From Deltaproteobacteria bacterium (lineage in GTDB: Bacteria; UBA10199; SBBF01), in NCBI GenBank assembly GCA_016207765.1, contig JACQOY010000115.1, positions 1 to 18,096 on the forward strand: DNA of 18,096 nt, written 5' to 3'. A program made the position numbers and the translations under genes. The notes beneath the pieces were generated by a model, which saw only the letters and a list, made by a program, of their open reading frames with translations, ran no database searches and had not been told where the DNA came from. Positions 1-8,580 of the stretch are shown piece by piece. Each line of letters starts with the position of its first letter. Position 1 is the first letter of the stretch.

Positions 1-2
1 AG

Positions 3-253
3 CACGGGGTCCCTTATCTGGAAATCTATCCCGTCCCCAGAAATCCGGGGGAAACATTTCTCAAGCTACAGGCCCGTTTCAAACACCTAACCGGCGCCCA
101 GCCCCAGGCAAAGGAAAACCTCCACCGGGTAATCCGTTATTATCACGATGAATGGATGAGAAATTTGAAGCTTGCCGGCTTTGACGGCGAGATCCCCGAT
201 GCCGACCGCCTGAAGTACCTCGAAGAGGAACACCGCAGTCCGCGGGTTTCATA

Positions 254-257
<4 letters not shown>
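3..257 (+). CDS. 3' end of an unidentified protein (partial)
   Basis: An open frame runs from the window edge to TAA at 255-257 and encodes 84 residues, beginning HGVPYLEIYPVPRNPG and ending EEHRSPRVSY. The start lies outside the window. The fragment is soluble-looking, charged and rich in aromatic and acidic residues, with no membrane segment, cysteine cluster or recognisable motif. I do not recognise the family. It looks coding because the frame is open to the edge, its composition is protein-like, and it ends exactly where the convergent clpA ends: the two stop codons overlap by 3 bases and the genes by 4 bp (254-257), leaving no room for a separate terminator between them. Confidence 0.6.
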
Positions 258-2587
<2,330 letters not shown>

Positions 2588-2624
2588 TTTACTTGGGGCC
2601 CTTTCGGTCCGGTTTATTCCCCCA

Positions 2625-2662
2625 CCGCCCTCCTCCGTCCACCTTAGGCGGACTACGGCGGG
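2625..2662. repeat. Palindromic element at the clpS 3' end
   Basis: The core hairpin is GTCCACC (2637-2643), loop TTA, GGCGGAC (2647-2653), a 7-bp stem with one G-T pair. It is flanked by further GC-rich partly complementary sequence (CCGCC at 2625 and GGCGG at 2657). The clpS stop codon (2653-2655) lies inside it, and the element encodes the last ClpS residues. It resembles the short palindromic repeats dispersed in many uncultivated bacterial genomes (from memory, not searched). It could also act as an RNA stabiliser or attenuator between clpS and clpA. No U-tract follows, so it is not a canonical terminator. Confidence 0.6.
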
Positions 2663-2982
2663 CAAGCCTCCATGATACATTCTAGCGGGTGTTCATGCTT
2701 TTTGGCGAGTTCTTTCACCAGATAGACCTTTGTCCGGGCCACATCGTGGGTAAAGACGCCGCAAATCCCTTTTCCTTTCAGATGAACGTCCATCATCAGG
2801 CGGGTCGCCACCTCGACCGGTTTGTGAAAAACCGTTTCAAGGAGCCAGACGACAAAATCCATCGGGGTGTAGTCGTCATTGAGCAGGACCACCGCGTACA
2901 TCCGCGGCCTTTTTATCTGTGGTCGTCTTTCGGTGACCGCCTGTGAATCAAGTGCTTCATTCTGACTGTCTGGCAAGGACAT
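2653..2982 (-). CDS. clpS: ATP-dependent Clp protease adaptor ClpS
   Basis: Small cytoplasmic adaptor that binds N-terminal degradation signals and docks on the ClpA N-domain. The protein has 109 residues: a flexible polar N-terminal tail (about 1-25), then the ClpS fold with the characteristic VVLLNDDYTPMDFVVWLL segment, an MMDVHLKGKG stretch and a helix ending EHPLECIMEA. The ligand-binding NDD/YTPM region is intact. The protein ends ACPP where E. coli ClpS ends in a short helix, because the coding sequence runs into a palindromic repeat (2625-2662). The ATG at 2982 lies only a few bases downstream of a TATAAT box on the minus strand and lacks an evident Shine-Dalgarno, so the mRNA may be leaderless or nearly so. 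It is first gene of the clpS-clpA pair. Confidence 0.95.
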   Translation of the reverse strand: MSLPDSQNEALDSQAVTERRPQIKRPRMYAVVLLNDDYTPMDFVVWLLETVFHKPVEVATRLMMDVHLKGKGICGVFTHDVARTKVYLVKELAKKHEHPLECIMEACPP

Positions 2983-2998
2983 ATCAATAAATTATAAT
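2970..2998 (+). promoter_or_regulatory. Candidate plus-strand promoter overlapping the clpS promoter
   Basis: CTGGCA (2970-2975), a 17-nt spacer and TATAAT (2993-2998) read on the plus strand. The ATTATAAT core gives a perfect -10 on both strands, so the two promoters would exclude each other. Transcription would start near 3005, just upstream of an intrinsic terminator. Confidence 0.35.
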
Positions 2999-3018
2999 GA
3001 TGAATCGTCCGCGGACAA
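2991..3018 (-). promoter_or_regulatory. Candidate clpSA promoter
   Basis: On the minus strand, TTGTCC (3018-3013) is followed after 16 nt by a perfect TATAAT (2996-2991). The predicted start of transcription is near 2984, only about 2 nt before the clpS ATG, implying a leaderless or very short-leader transcript. Called from consensus matching only. Confidence 0.45.
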
Positions 3019-3062
3019 GTCGATTCAAGGGCCTCTGACTTGGTGCGTCAGAGATTTTTTTC
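3005..3062 (+). ncRNA. Possible ~58-nt small RNA or attenuated leader
   Basis: Bounded by the candidate promoter at 2970-2998 and the intrinsic terminator at 3033-3062. It contains a 5' palindrome GTCCGCGGAC (3007-3016) and the terminator hairpin. No plus-strand gene ends here, so the terminator needs some transcript to end. It is either a very short RNA or an attenuated leader of the receiver-GGDEF gene at 3235. Inference only. Confidence 0.25.
3033..3062 (+). terminator. Intrinsic terminator in the divergent region
   Basis: Stem CTCTGAC (3033-3039), a 7-nt loop, stem GTCAGAG (3047-3053), then an A and a run of eight T. This is a canonical rho-independent terminator on the plus strand, but the genes to its left (clpS, clpA) run the other way, making it an orphan. 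Confidence 0.65.
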
Positions 3063-3094
3063 CTTCCCCGTTTTCAATTCCAAACAGGCTCTTT

Positions 3095-3121
3095 TTGACA
3101 GTTGTTTATTTCCAATAATTC
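3095..3121 (+). promoter_or_regulatory. Candidate promoter of the receiver-GGDEF gene
   Basis: A perfect TTGACA (3095-3100) is followed after 15 nt by TAATTC (3116-3121), a poor -10 at short spacing, in an A/T-rich stretch about 115 bp before the chosen start codon. The -35 is convincing; the -10 assignment is not. Confidence 0.3.
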
Positions 3122-3234
3122 CAAAAGGTTGGAAAAAAAACAAATTCCGGCTGTCGCTTACCCCTTTTTCCTGCTAAAATTTTTAAGCGTTTTTTTTTGC
3201 GGGACAAGGCATGCCTGGGGGGGGTCCAAATCGA

Positions 3235-4176
3235 ATGACCGGCCGAAAAACCAAAATCCTGATTGCAGACGGGAATGCCCGCAATTACCCGATTTTTGAA
3301 CGCGGCCTGAAGAATTTCGATCTCACTTTTGCGCAAAACGGCGCTGATTCGGTAAAACTTCTCAAGGAAAAAGATTTCAATCTCCTGATCATCAACAACA
3401 GTCTTTCGGAGATGCCTGCCGGCGGCTCGGTAACCGACGGCGGTTTGGAACTTTTGCGTGAAACTCAGCGCCTGTCGGGTAATACCCTTCCGGTGATTCT
3501 GGTCATCAACGAAGGAGAGGAAAAAGCGGCAATCGCCGCCAGAAAGGCGGGGGCAAGCGATACCTTGAGTCACCTGGAACTGGAATCACGCATCCTTCCG
3601 ATGACTGTCATGCGGGCGCTTGAGCACAAAAAATGGGAAAAGCTCTACTTAAACCTCTCGGAAAACCAGGTTTCATCCTACCTGAAAGACCCGCTCACCC
3701 AGATTTACAACAAATATTATTTCAACACGCGGCTTAAGGAAGAAATGAGCCGTAGTGAACGCTATGATTTTCCGCTGACAATGGCCCTTTTTCATATCGA
3801 TCAGTATCCCGAAATGAGGAAAAAATACGGAAAGCAGACAACCGACCAACTCATGAAAGAATTGGGCCAATATCTGGTCCTGGGTTTCCGTTCCAGCGAC
3901 CTTCTGGCCCGGCTGGACGAAGATCAGTTTGTTCTGCTCCAGCCCCACACAACGCTGGATGAGGCCCGTTTGGCATGGGAGCGGTTATTCAACAATCTGG
4001 CTGACCACTCATTCACCGTGGATGGAAAAAATTTCCGCATCACCCTGCATGTTGCCATGACGGCGCTGAACAAACAGATCGAGGAAATTGATGCGCTGAT
4101 CCAAAAGATGGAGAAATATATCGACCAGAACGGTGATGACGCCCGGCACCTGCTCCTGTACGCCCCTGAGGCTTAA
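3235..4176 (+). CDS. Degenerate receiver-GGDEF protein, probably non-catalytic
   Basis: Two-domain signalling protein of 313 residues. An N-terminal receiver-like domain (about 6-125) begins KILIADGNARN and is followed by a helical linker (126-150) and a GGDEF-fold domain (about 151-310) that opens with DPLTQIYNKYYF, typical of the family. Key residues are missing. The receiver phospho-acceptor position reads LLIINNS (Asn instead of Asp), and the acidic pocket and KP lysine are not conserved. The GGDEF signature is replaced by DEDQF (228-232), and the metal-binding segment reads FHIDQY instead of FDIDxF. It is therefore predicted neither to be phosphorylated nor to make c-di-GMP; a binding or scaffold role is more likely. 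ATG 3235 is preferred because the receiver starts immediately and a G-run lies 10 nt upstream; ATG 3211 would add eight low-complexity residues. It stands alone, divergent from clpS. Confidence 0.75.
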   Translation: MTGRKTKILIADGNARNYPIFERGLKNFDLTFAQNGADSVKLLKEKDFNLLIINNSLSEMPAGGSVTDGGLELLRETQRLSGNTLPVILVINEGEEKAAIAARKAGASDTLSHLELESRILPMTVMRALEHKKWEKLYLNLSENQVSSYLKDPLTQIYNKYYFNTRLKEEMSRSERYDFPLTMALFHIDQYPEMRKKYGKQTTDQLMKELGQYLVLGFRSSDLLARLDEDQFVLLQPHTTLDEARLAWERLFNNLADHSFTVDGKNFRITLHVAMTALNKQIEEIDALIQKMEKYIDQNGDDARHLLLYAPEA

Positions 4177-4181
4177 ATCAA

Positions 4182-4305
4182 CCGACAAAGAAAGTCCCTT
4201 TGTCTTCGCAATTTTCGTAAGCCGCTTAAGAGTTGAATTGGCCCGTCGGCAGATGTCGCCGGCGGGATAAGAAAATTGCTTCGTCAAATGGACTTTCTTT
4301 GTCGG
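4182..4305. repeat. 124-bp nested palindrome between convergent genes (MITE-like or bidirectional terminator)
   Basis: Outer arms CCGACAAAGAAAGTCC (4182-4197) and its exact reverse complement (4290-4305) are perfect over 16 bp. Complementarity continues imperfectly through CAATTTTC (4209-4216) to GAAAATTG (4271-4278), giving arms of about 38 bp. The centre holds a second hairpin, CCCGTCGGC with GCCGGCGGG around AGATGTC. Both ends are flanked by CAA, a possible 3-bp target duplication. It fills the whole gap between the receiver-GGDEF gene and the convergent patatin gene, so it could also stop transcription from both sides. Confidence 0.7.
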
Positions 4306-4309
4306 CAAG

Positions 4310-5584
4310 TTACGTTTCGAAAAACTCGATCAACTTGTCGTGATTTTTGCGGGCATCTTCAAAGCCGAGCTCCAGCATTTTTTTCAGGTAGGAGGGAACA
4401 AAGAGGATGAAGGAAAGGAAATCCTCCCCGTGCCGAATATCGACATCGAGCACCTTCATGAGGGTTCTTTCGAACGAGGTAAGGTTGCGCTTCAAAAATT
4501 TTGGATCAGCCACGCATTCCCTGAAAATTCGGCGGATATCGGAGGAAGGGAAAATGGTCATCACCTTGAGGCGCTTTAATCCCCGTGAGGCAATATCCCC
4601 CCGGATCCCCTTCTCCGCCACATGCCGGTTGATGCGATCGAGAAAATCGGGGCCGTAGACCTCTTCGCCCCAGCCGACCACGCGGTTGATCCGGTTCATC
4701 TGCTCCAGATCGTAATCAAGCTTGTCCAAAAAGATGGAATTAAGCACCTTGCCCATGATCTCTCCCATGGTCGGCGGAAGCGTATGCTCCATAAAAGGTT
4801 CGTCAATCCCCTGCTCCGCCCGTTCGGCAATATGGTGCAGACCGATGACCAGAATTTTATCGGCCCCCAACTGTACCGCCGGCGAAAGAGGCGTGTTAAG
4901 CCTCAACCCCCCGTCGCAGTAAAAATTCTTCTCGACCCTTACCGTGGGAAACAAAAGCGGCAGGGCCGCAGAGGCCATGGCATGACGCGCCTCAATGGTG
5001 ACAAAGTGGGTCCGATGGCGTCCCGTGTAATTGACGGACGGGTGCTTTTCGACGAATAATTCCATTTTTCCGGTATGGACGTTTGTTGCGGTAATACTCA
5101 CGGCCATCGGAGAACCCCGCTGGATATTCAGGGAGATTTGCTTCCATGCAATGGTTTCCTTCAAGAAAAAAGGGAGGGGGCTGGTATCGAGAAACCCCAC
5201 AAAGTGATACTGTTTGAATTTTCTGATGTTTTCCTCGCCGCCTTTAAGGCCGAATATCTGCCTTGCGAGGCTTCCGGCCATGCGCCCCATAAAACGGGTC
5301 AACATTCCGACGCCTCTTCGGTAGATCTTGCCCTGCTCCAGCTGGTTCCAAATTTCGAAGAGCCTTTTCCCCTGATATTGGAGATCATGATTGGAGGAAG
5401 CCATAGAGCAGGTATTGATCGCGCCAACGGAGGAACCGCAAAGAATGTCAAATGGACGCTTGCAGGCGATAGGCGGCGGCAACATGGTCCGGATATAATG
5501 GATAATCCCCGCCTCGTAAGCGCCGCGGGCGCCTCCGCCGGAAAGGACGAGGGCGAGTTTTTTTCTGGCTGGATCGGAAGACAT
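4310..5584 (-). CDS. Patatin-like phospholipase
   Basis: Serine lipid acyl hydrolase of the patatin family, using a Ser-Asp dyad. The 424-residue protein has the glycine-rich oxyanion motif SGGGARGAY (15-23), the nucleophile elbow GSSVG with Ser52, and the catalytic DGG with Asp224. The patatin domain spans about 10-245. A further ~180 residues form a helical C-terminal region ending LIEFFET with no recognised domain. No signal peptide is visible (MSSDPARKKLALVLSGGG), so it is probably cytoplasmic or peripheral. The substrate cannot be told from sequence; phospholipid deacylation is the family expectation. It is a single gene whose end faces the receiver-GGDEF gene across the 124-bp palindrome. 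tRNA-Pro lies upstream on the opposite strand. Confidence 0.9.
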   Translation of the reverse strand: MSSDPARKKLALVLSGGGARGAYEAGIIHYIRTMLPPPIACKRPFDILCGSSVGAINTCSMASSNHDLQYQGKRLFEIWNQLEQGKIYRRGVGMLTRFMGRMAGSLARQIFGLKGGEENIRKFKQYHFVGFLDTSPLPFFLKETIAWKQISLNIQRGSPMAVSITATNVHTGKMELFVEKHPSVNYTGRHRTHFVTIEARHAMASAALPLLFPTVRVEKNFYCDGGLRLNTPLSPAVQLGADKILVIGLHHIAERAEQGIDEPFMEHTLPPTMGEIMGKVLNSIFLDKLDYDLEQMNRINRVVGWGEEVYGPDFLDRINRHVAEKGIRGDIASRGLKRLKVMTIFPSSDIRRIFRECVADPKFLKRNLTSFERTLMKVLDVDIRHGEDFLSFILFVPSYLKKMLELGFEDARKNHDKLIEFFET

Positions 5585-5646
5585 CCTTGACTCTCATTGT
5601 GAGCGATTTTCAAGGAAAATTCTAGAATTCTTTTGAAGAGTTTTGA

Positions 5647-5673
5647 TTGAATCCGGGGGGCGTCTGGGATAAC
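5647..5673 (+). promoter_or_regulatory. Candidate tRNA-Pro promoter
   Basis: TTGAAT (5647-5652), a 15-nt spacer, and GATAAC (5668-5673) preceded by an extended -10 TG. Transcription would start about 5 nt before the mature tRNA. The spacing is short, so this is tentative. Confidence 0.3.
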
Positions 5674-5684
5674 TTAGAGGCTGA

Positions 5685-5758
5685 CGGGGAGTAACTCAGC
5701 CCGGTAGAGTACCTGCTTTGGGAGCAGGGAGTCGCAGGTTCAAATCCTGTCTCCCCGA
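5685..5758 (+). tRNA. tRNA-Pro (anticodon UGG)
   Basis: The acceptor stem CGGGGAG (5685-5691) pairs with CTCCCCG (5751-5757), followed by discriminator A at 5758. The anticodon stem CCTGC/GCAGG encloses loop TTTGGGA with anticodon TGG. The T-arm is GCAGG-TTCAAAT-CCTGT. The sequence is close to the bacterial proline tRNA consensus. CCA is not encoded (the genome reads A-CA-T), so a CCA-adding enzyme is needed. The gene ends 2 bp before the stop codon of the convergent Rieske gene. Confidence 0.95.
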
Positions 5759-5760
5759 CA

Positions 5761-6066
5761 TTAAACCTCAACGAGAACGTCATTCCCCTCCACCCGGCAG
5801 GGGAATGTTTTGATGCAGGCGGCGGGATTGATCGGCGATTTTCCCGTCTTCACATCGAATAGCCAGCCGTGCCACGGACAGGTGACCACCTCTCCCTCGA
5901 GGTCCCCCTCCCCCAGCGGTCCGCCCCGATGGGGGCAGATGTTATCGACGGCGCAAAACTCGCCGCCGATGTTGAAAACGGCAACCGGCTGACCTGCCAC
6001 CTGAACCACCCTCCCCTCTTTTTCCGGAACATCCGATTTGTTGATGGCTTTGACAAAATTACCCAT
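5761..6066 (-). CDS. Rieske [2Fe-2S] ferredoxin
   Basis: Small soluble electron carrier of 101 residues belonging to the Rieske-type ferredoxins (NirD small subunit or dioxygenase ferredoxin type). The cluster ligands are CPH (Cys44, His46) and CPWH (Cys63, His66) in the usual C-x-H...C-x-x-H arrangement, followed by GWLFD and the proline-containing KSPINPA stretch. There is no transmembrane anchor, so it is not a cytochrome bc1 Rieske. ATG 6066 is chosen over 6090 because a strong AAGGAGG lies four bases upstream. The partner oxygenase or reductase is not in the window. It lies 54 bp downstream of queG on the same strand, and its 3' end abuts tRNA-Pro. The specific function is unknown. Confidence 0.88.
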   Translation of the reverse strand: MGNFVKAINKSDVPEKEGRVVQVAGQPVAVFNIGGEFCAVDNICPHRGGPLGEGDLEGEVVTCPWHGWLFDVKTGKSPINPAACIKTFPCRVEGNDVLVEV

Positions 6067-6070
6067 ATTT

Positions 6071-6077
6071 CCTCCTT
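6071..6077 (-). promoter_or_regulatory. Ribosome binding site deciding the Rieske start
   Basis: AAGGAGG on the minus strand, four bases before ATG 6066. It is the clearest Shine-Dalgarno in the window and decides between the start codons at 6066 and 6090. Confidence 0.75.
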
Positions 6078-6120
6078 GGTGAACAGACAAGACAATGATT
6101 AAATGAGGTCTCCATCGAAA

Positions 6121-7103
6121 TCAAGGGAGATTCGAATTCTCCTTCGCAATTTTCACATTCCTTATCATCCCCTCCCATTTCACCCGCTTCACGGCGCTCC
6201 CCTTGAATATGCGAGAAAAATCATCGGAAGACATTCGAACAATATCTTCAAGAGAGGGATTGAAATTGCCGGGCCTTGGGTCAAATTGTGTCTTGTTTGA
6301 AACAGGCGGACGCCTGTTCCAGGGGCAGACATCCTGACAGATATCGCAACCGACCAGATTCTGCCCCATTTTTTTCTTTAGTTCAGGCTCGATTTCTCCC
6401 TTATGTTCAATGGTCAGATACGAGATGCATCGGGCGGCATCCAGCGCGTAAGGGGCAAGCGCCTCTGTCGGACAGGCATCGATGCATCGGGTGCACGTGC
6501 CGCAGTAGTCGGGGGTGGGGACATCGGGTGTTAATTCAAGGTCGGTTAAGATCTCGCCGATAAAAAAAAAGAGCCGATCCCCCTGTTGATGAGGCAGGTA
6601 TTCTTGCCGATCCAGCCAAGGCCGGCCGAGGCGGCATAACTTCTCTCCAGAATCGGGCCGGTATCGACGTACGATTTCATCCGGGCATCGGGTTTCATGG
6701 CGGCGATAAAATGCTCCAGGGTTTTCAATTTTTCCAACACGATCTCGTGATAATCATCCCCCCAGGCATAATTGGAAATCCAGCCCCTTCCCCCTTCGCA
6801 ACAATCAACCGATCGCGGATGCCCCCGGTGGTAATTCAATCCGGCGCAGATCAGGTTTTTGGCCCCTTCGAGGACCCTCTTCGGATCGCCCCTTTTCTCC
6901 TTGTTTCGCAACAACCACGACATGGTGCCGGCGTATCCTTTTTTCAGCCAATCCTCGAAAAAAGAAAAATGGCCGTGCCCATCGGCCGGGGCAATGCCGA
7001 CAAGATCGAAGCCGATCTCCCCCGCTTTCTGTTTGATCGCTTGGGTTAAATCGGAACTTTGAACCTTTAACCTTTGAACTTTTTGAACTTTGAACGTTGA
7101 CAT
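6121..7103 (-). pseudogene. queG: Epoxyqueuosine reductase QueG, frameshifted at a T9 run
   Basis: QueG is the cobalamin-dependent iron-sulfur enzyme that reduces epoxyqueuosine to queuosine in tRNA. The N-terminal part (7103 to ~6571) encodes GEIGFDLVGIAPA, the catalytic-Asp motif YVDTGP and GLGWIGKNT, then reads GIGSFF into nine T (6562-6570 on the plus strand as A9) and stops at 6546 in the wrong frame. The other frame resumes IGEILTDLELTP and contains both 4Fe-4S motifs, CGTCTRCIDACPTEAL and CDICQDVCPWN, to TGA at 6121. One extra T would restore a 327-residue protein (GSFFFIGEI). The break may be real, an assembly error, or rescued by slippage. The first ~16 residues (KVQKVQRLKVQ) are encoded by a GTTCAAA repeat array, and no Shine-Dalgarno is seen. 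pcm ends 5 bp upstream. Confidence 0.85.
7054..7098. repeat. GTTCAAA heptamer-type repeats at the queG 5' end
   Basis: About six degenerate 7-8 bp units, read on the minus strand as GTTCAAA, GTTCAAAAA, GTTCAAAGG, TTAAAGG and GTTCAAAGTTC. They lie entirely within the predicted queG N-terminus, directly after the ATG at 7103, and encode its unusual KVQ-rich leader. Confidence 0.75.
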
Positions 7104-7108
7104 TGTTT

Positions 7109-7840
7109 TTAAACCAACGATCTTTTCCTAAACCGATCCCCCGCCTCCCTCTGTTTTCCCCAGCCGAATTTTCCGACAAGTTTTACAAACCGGCAGGCCC
7201 CCAGATTTTCAACAACCGGCTCGGAATTCCGGCGCGTAACACGGGCCAGGTACTGTTCATCTTCATTGCCGATAGGAATCACCAAACGCCCCGTCTCTTT
7301 CAACTGATTAAAGAGGGGCCGCGGGAGTTCCGGGGAACCTGCCGCAACAAGAATGCCGTCGAAAGGGGCCGACCCGGCCTGGGGGGCGGCATCAGGCCAT
7401 CCGTTGGTTCCATCGCCAACGCGCATCACCACGTTACGATACGCCAGTTCCTTGAGGGTTCGCCGGGCATTAAAGGCAAGATTTTTGATCCGCTCGATGG
7501 TGTAGACCTGCCGGCTCAATTCCGCCAAAACCGCCGTTTGATAGCCGCATCCGGTGCCGATTTCCAAAACCGCCTCGGTTCCGGTTAGCTGAAGCGCCTC
7601 GGTCATCAGGGCGACAATGTAAGGTTGCGAGATTGTCTGCCCTTCGCCGATGCCGACGGGGTAATCACCGTAGGCCTGATCTTGAAGCCCCCGTTCAACA
7701 AAAAGATGCCGGGGAAGGCGCCCCATCACATCGAGCACGCGCGGATCACGGATGCCGCGCGCGATCAATTGTTCTTCCACCATCCGGCGCCTTGCGACGG
7801 CAAATTCAGATGAATCTCTTTTTAACCCTACAATCTCCAT
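7109..7840 (-). CDS. pcm: Protein-L-isoaspartate O-methyltransferase
   Basis: Repairs aged proteins by methylating L-isoaspartyl residues with S-adenosylmethionine in the cytoplasm. The 243-residue protein has the family signature GIGEGQTISQPYIVALM, the SAM-binding motif VLEIGTGCGYQTAVLAEL, and the C-terminal GRLVIPIG strand. The length is slightly above the usual ~210-220. Extra residues include a six-residue APQAGS insertion (about 152-157) between GWPDA and APFD that may be one copy of the 18-nt repeat seen in clpA. ATG 7840 (MEIVGLKRDSSEF) is chosen because it overlaps the surE end by 13 bp, the usual surE-pcm coupling; starting at 7915 would overlap surE far more. The C-terminal ~20 residues (FGWGKQREAGDRFRKRSLV) run basic and may be an extension. 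queG follows 5 bp downstream. Confidence 0.95.
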   Translation of the reverse strand: MEIVGLKRDSSEFAVARRRMVEEQLIARGIRDPRVLDVMGRLPRHLFVERGLQDQAYGDYPVGIGEGQTISQPYIVALMTEALQLTGTEAVLEIGTGCGYQTAVLAELSRQVYTIERIKNLAFNARRTLKELAYRNVVMRVGDGTNGWPDAAPQAGSAPFDGILVAAGSPELPRPLFNQLKETGRLVIPIGNEDEQYLARVTRRNSEPVVENLGACRFVKLVGKFGWGKQREAGDRFRKRSLV

Positions 7841-8577
7841 TGTTTGATCTCGCTGAAAAATTTGTAATCGGTCAAATCGACCTGAATGGGGCTCACCGAA
7901 ATTTTGTTCCGGCAAAACGCGTTGCAGTCGGAATTCGGGATGTCTTCGAACACGTTCGGGTTGCCGGTGATCCAGAAGTAGGGGCGCCCACGGGGATCGA
8001 TTTTTTGCACGATGACATCACCGTAATTATGCTTTCCCAAGATGGTGAACTCATATCCCTTTATCCTGTTTTCCGGCAGGTTGGGCACGTTGACATTCAA
8101 AACGACCCCCTTGGGAAGTCCCTCTTTCACCACCTTGCGGGCCAATTTCAGCGCAAAACGGGCCGCGACATCGTACCTGACCGGTTTTTTTTCCGGTATC
8201 AGGGAAACAGCCACCGATGGAACACCCATAATGGCCCCCTCGAGGGCGGCCGAAACCGTTCCGGAATAATGCACATCCTCCCCCAGATTGGCCCCCCGAT
8301 TGATGCCTGAAACGAGAAGATCCGGTTTTCTCTTGAGTATCTGATGGACAGCAAGCGTCACGGCATCGGCGGGGGTACCGTCAATGGCATATTCGTCGGG
8401 GCCGATCTTTTCGACCCGAAGAGGACGGTGGATGGTTAACGAATGGGAGGCGGCGCTCTTTTCGCTCGCCGGCGCCGCCACAACAACACGGGCCTGTCTG
8501 ATTTTTTTGAGTGCACGGGCAAGCGCCTTGATGCCTGGGGAATCGATGCCGTCGTCGTTGGAGACAAGGATTAACAT
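7828..8577 (-). CDS. surE: 5'/3'-nucleotidase SurE
   Basis: Divalent-metal-dependent nucleoside monophosphate phosphatase associated with stationary-phase survival, cytoplasmic. The 249-residue protein begins MLILVSNDDGIDSPG. Metal ligands are Asp8, Asp9, Ser41 (in SEKSAASHSLT) and Asn93 (SGINRGANLG), followed by the conserved YSGTVSAALEG segment. Length matches the family. It overlaps pcm by 13 bp, the classic stress-repair gene pair. The ATG at 8577 has no Shine-Dalgarno: the whole upstream gap is a heptamer repeat array (8581-8656), so the initiation region is made of repeat sequence and its RNA may fold. Confidence 0.96.
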   Translation of the reverse strand: MLILVSNDDGIDSPGIKALARALKKIRQARVVVAAPASEKSAASHSLTIHRPLRVEKIGPDEYAIDGTPADAVTLAVHQILKRKPDLLVSGINRGANLGEDVHYSGTVSAALEGAIMGVPSVAVSLIPEKKPVRYDVAARFALKLARKVVKEGLPKGVVLNVNVPNLPENRIKGYEFTILGKHNYGDVIVQKIDPRGRPYFWITGNPNVFEDIPNSDCNAFCRNKISVSPIQVDLTDYKFFSEIKQWRL

Positions 8578-8580
8578 TGT

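Noticed and set aside
2625..2662. Intrinsic terminator between clpS and clpA
   Set aside because: The hairpin has no following U-tract in the direction of transcription and lies inside a likely operon; it is better explained as a palindromic repeat.
2588..2680. Extended clpA start at 2680
   Set aside because: It would overlap the end of clpS and add MYHGGLPAVV-type residues absent from the family; ATG 2587 matches the ClpA N-terminus.
4009..4308. 99-residue minus-strand frame covering the 124-bp palindrome
   Set aside because: It overlaps the receiver-GGDEF gene and the inverted repeat; the translation has no family features.
4310..5584. Patatin gene as part of the sphingolipid system
   Set aside because: It is more than 3 kb from the operon, separated by unrelated genes and a tRNA on the other strand, so there is no positional support beyond both acting on lipids.
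6067..6090. Longer Rieske start at 6090
   Set aside because: A strong AAGGAGG lies between the two starts and clearly serves ATG 6066.
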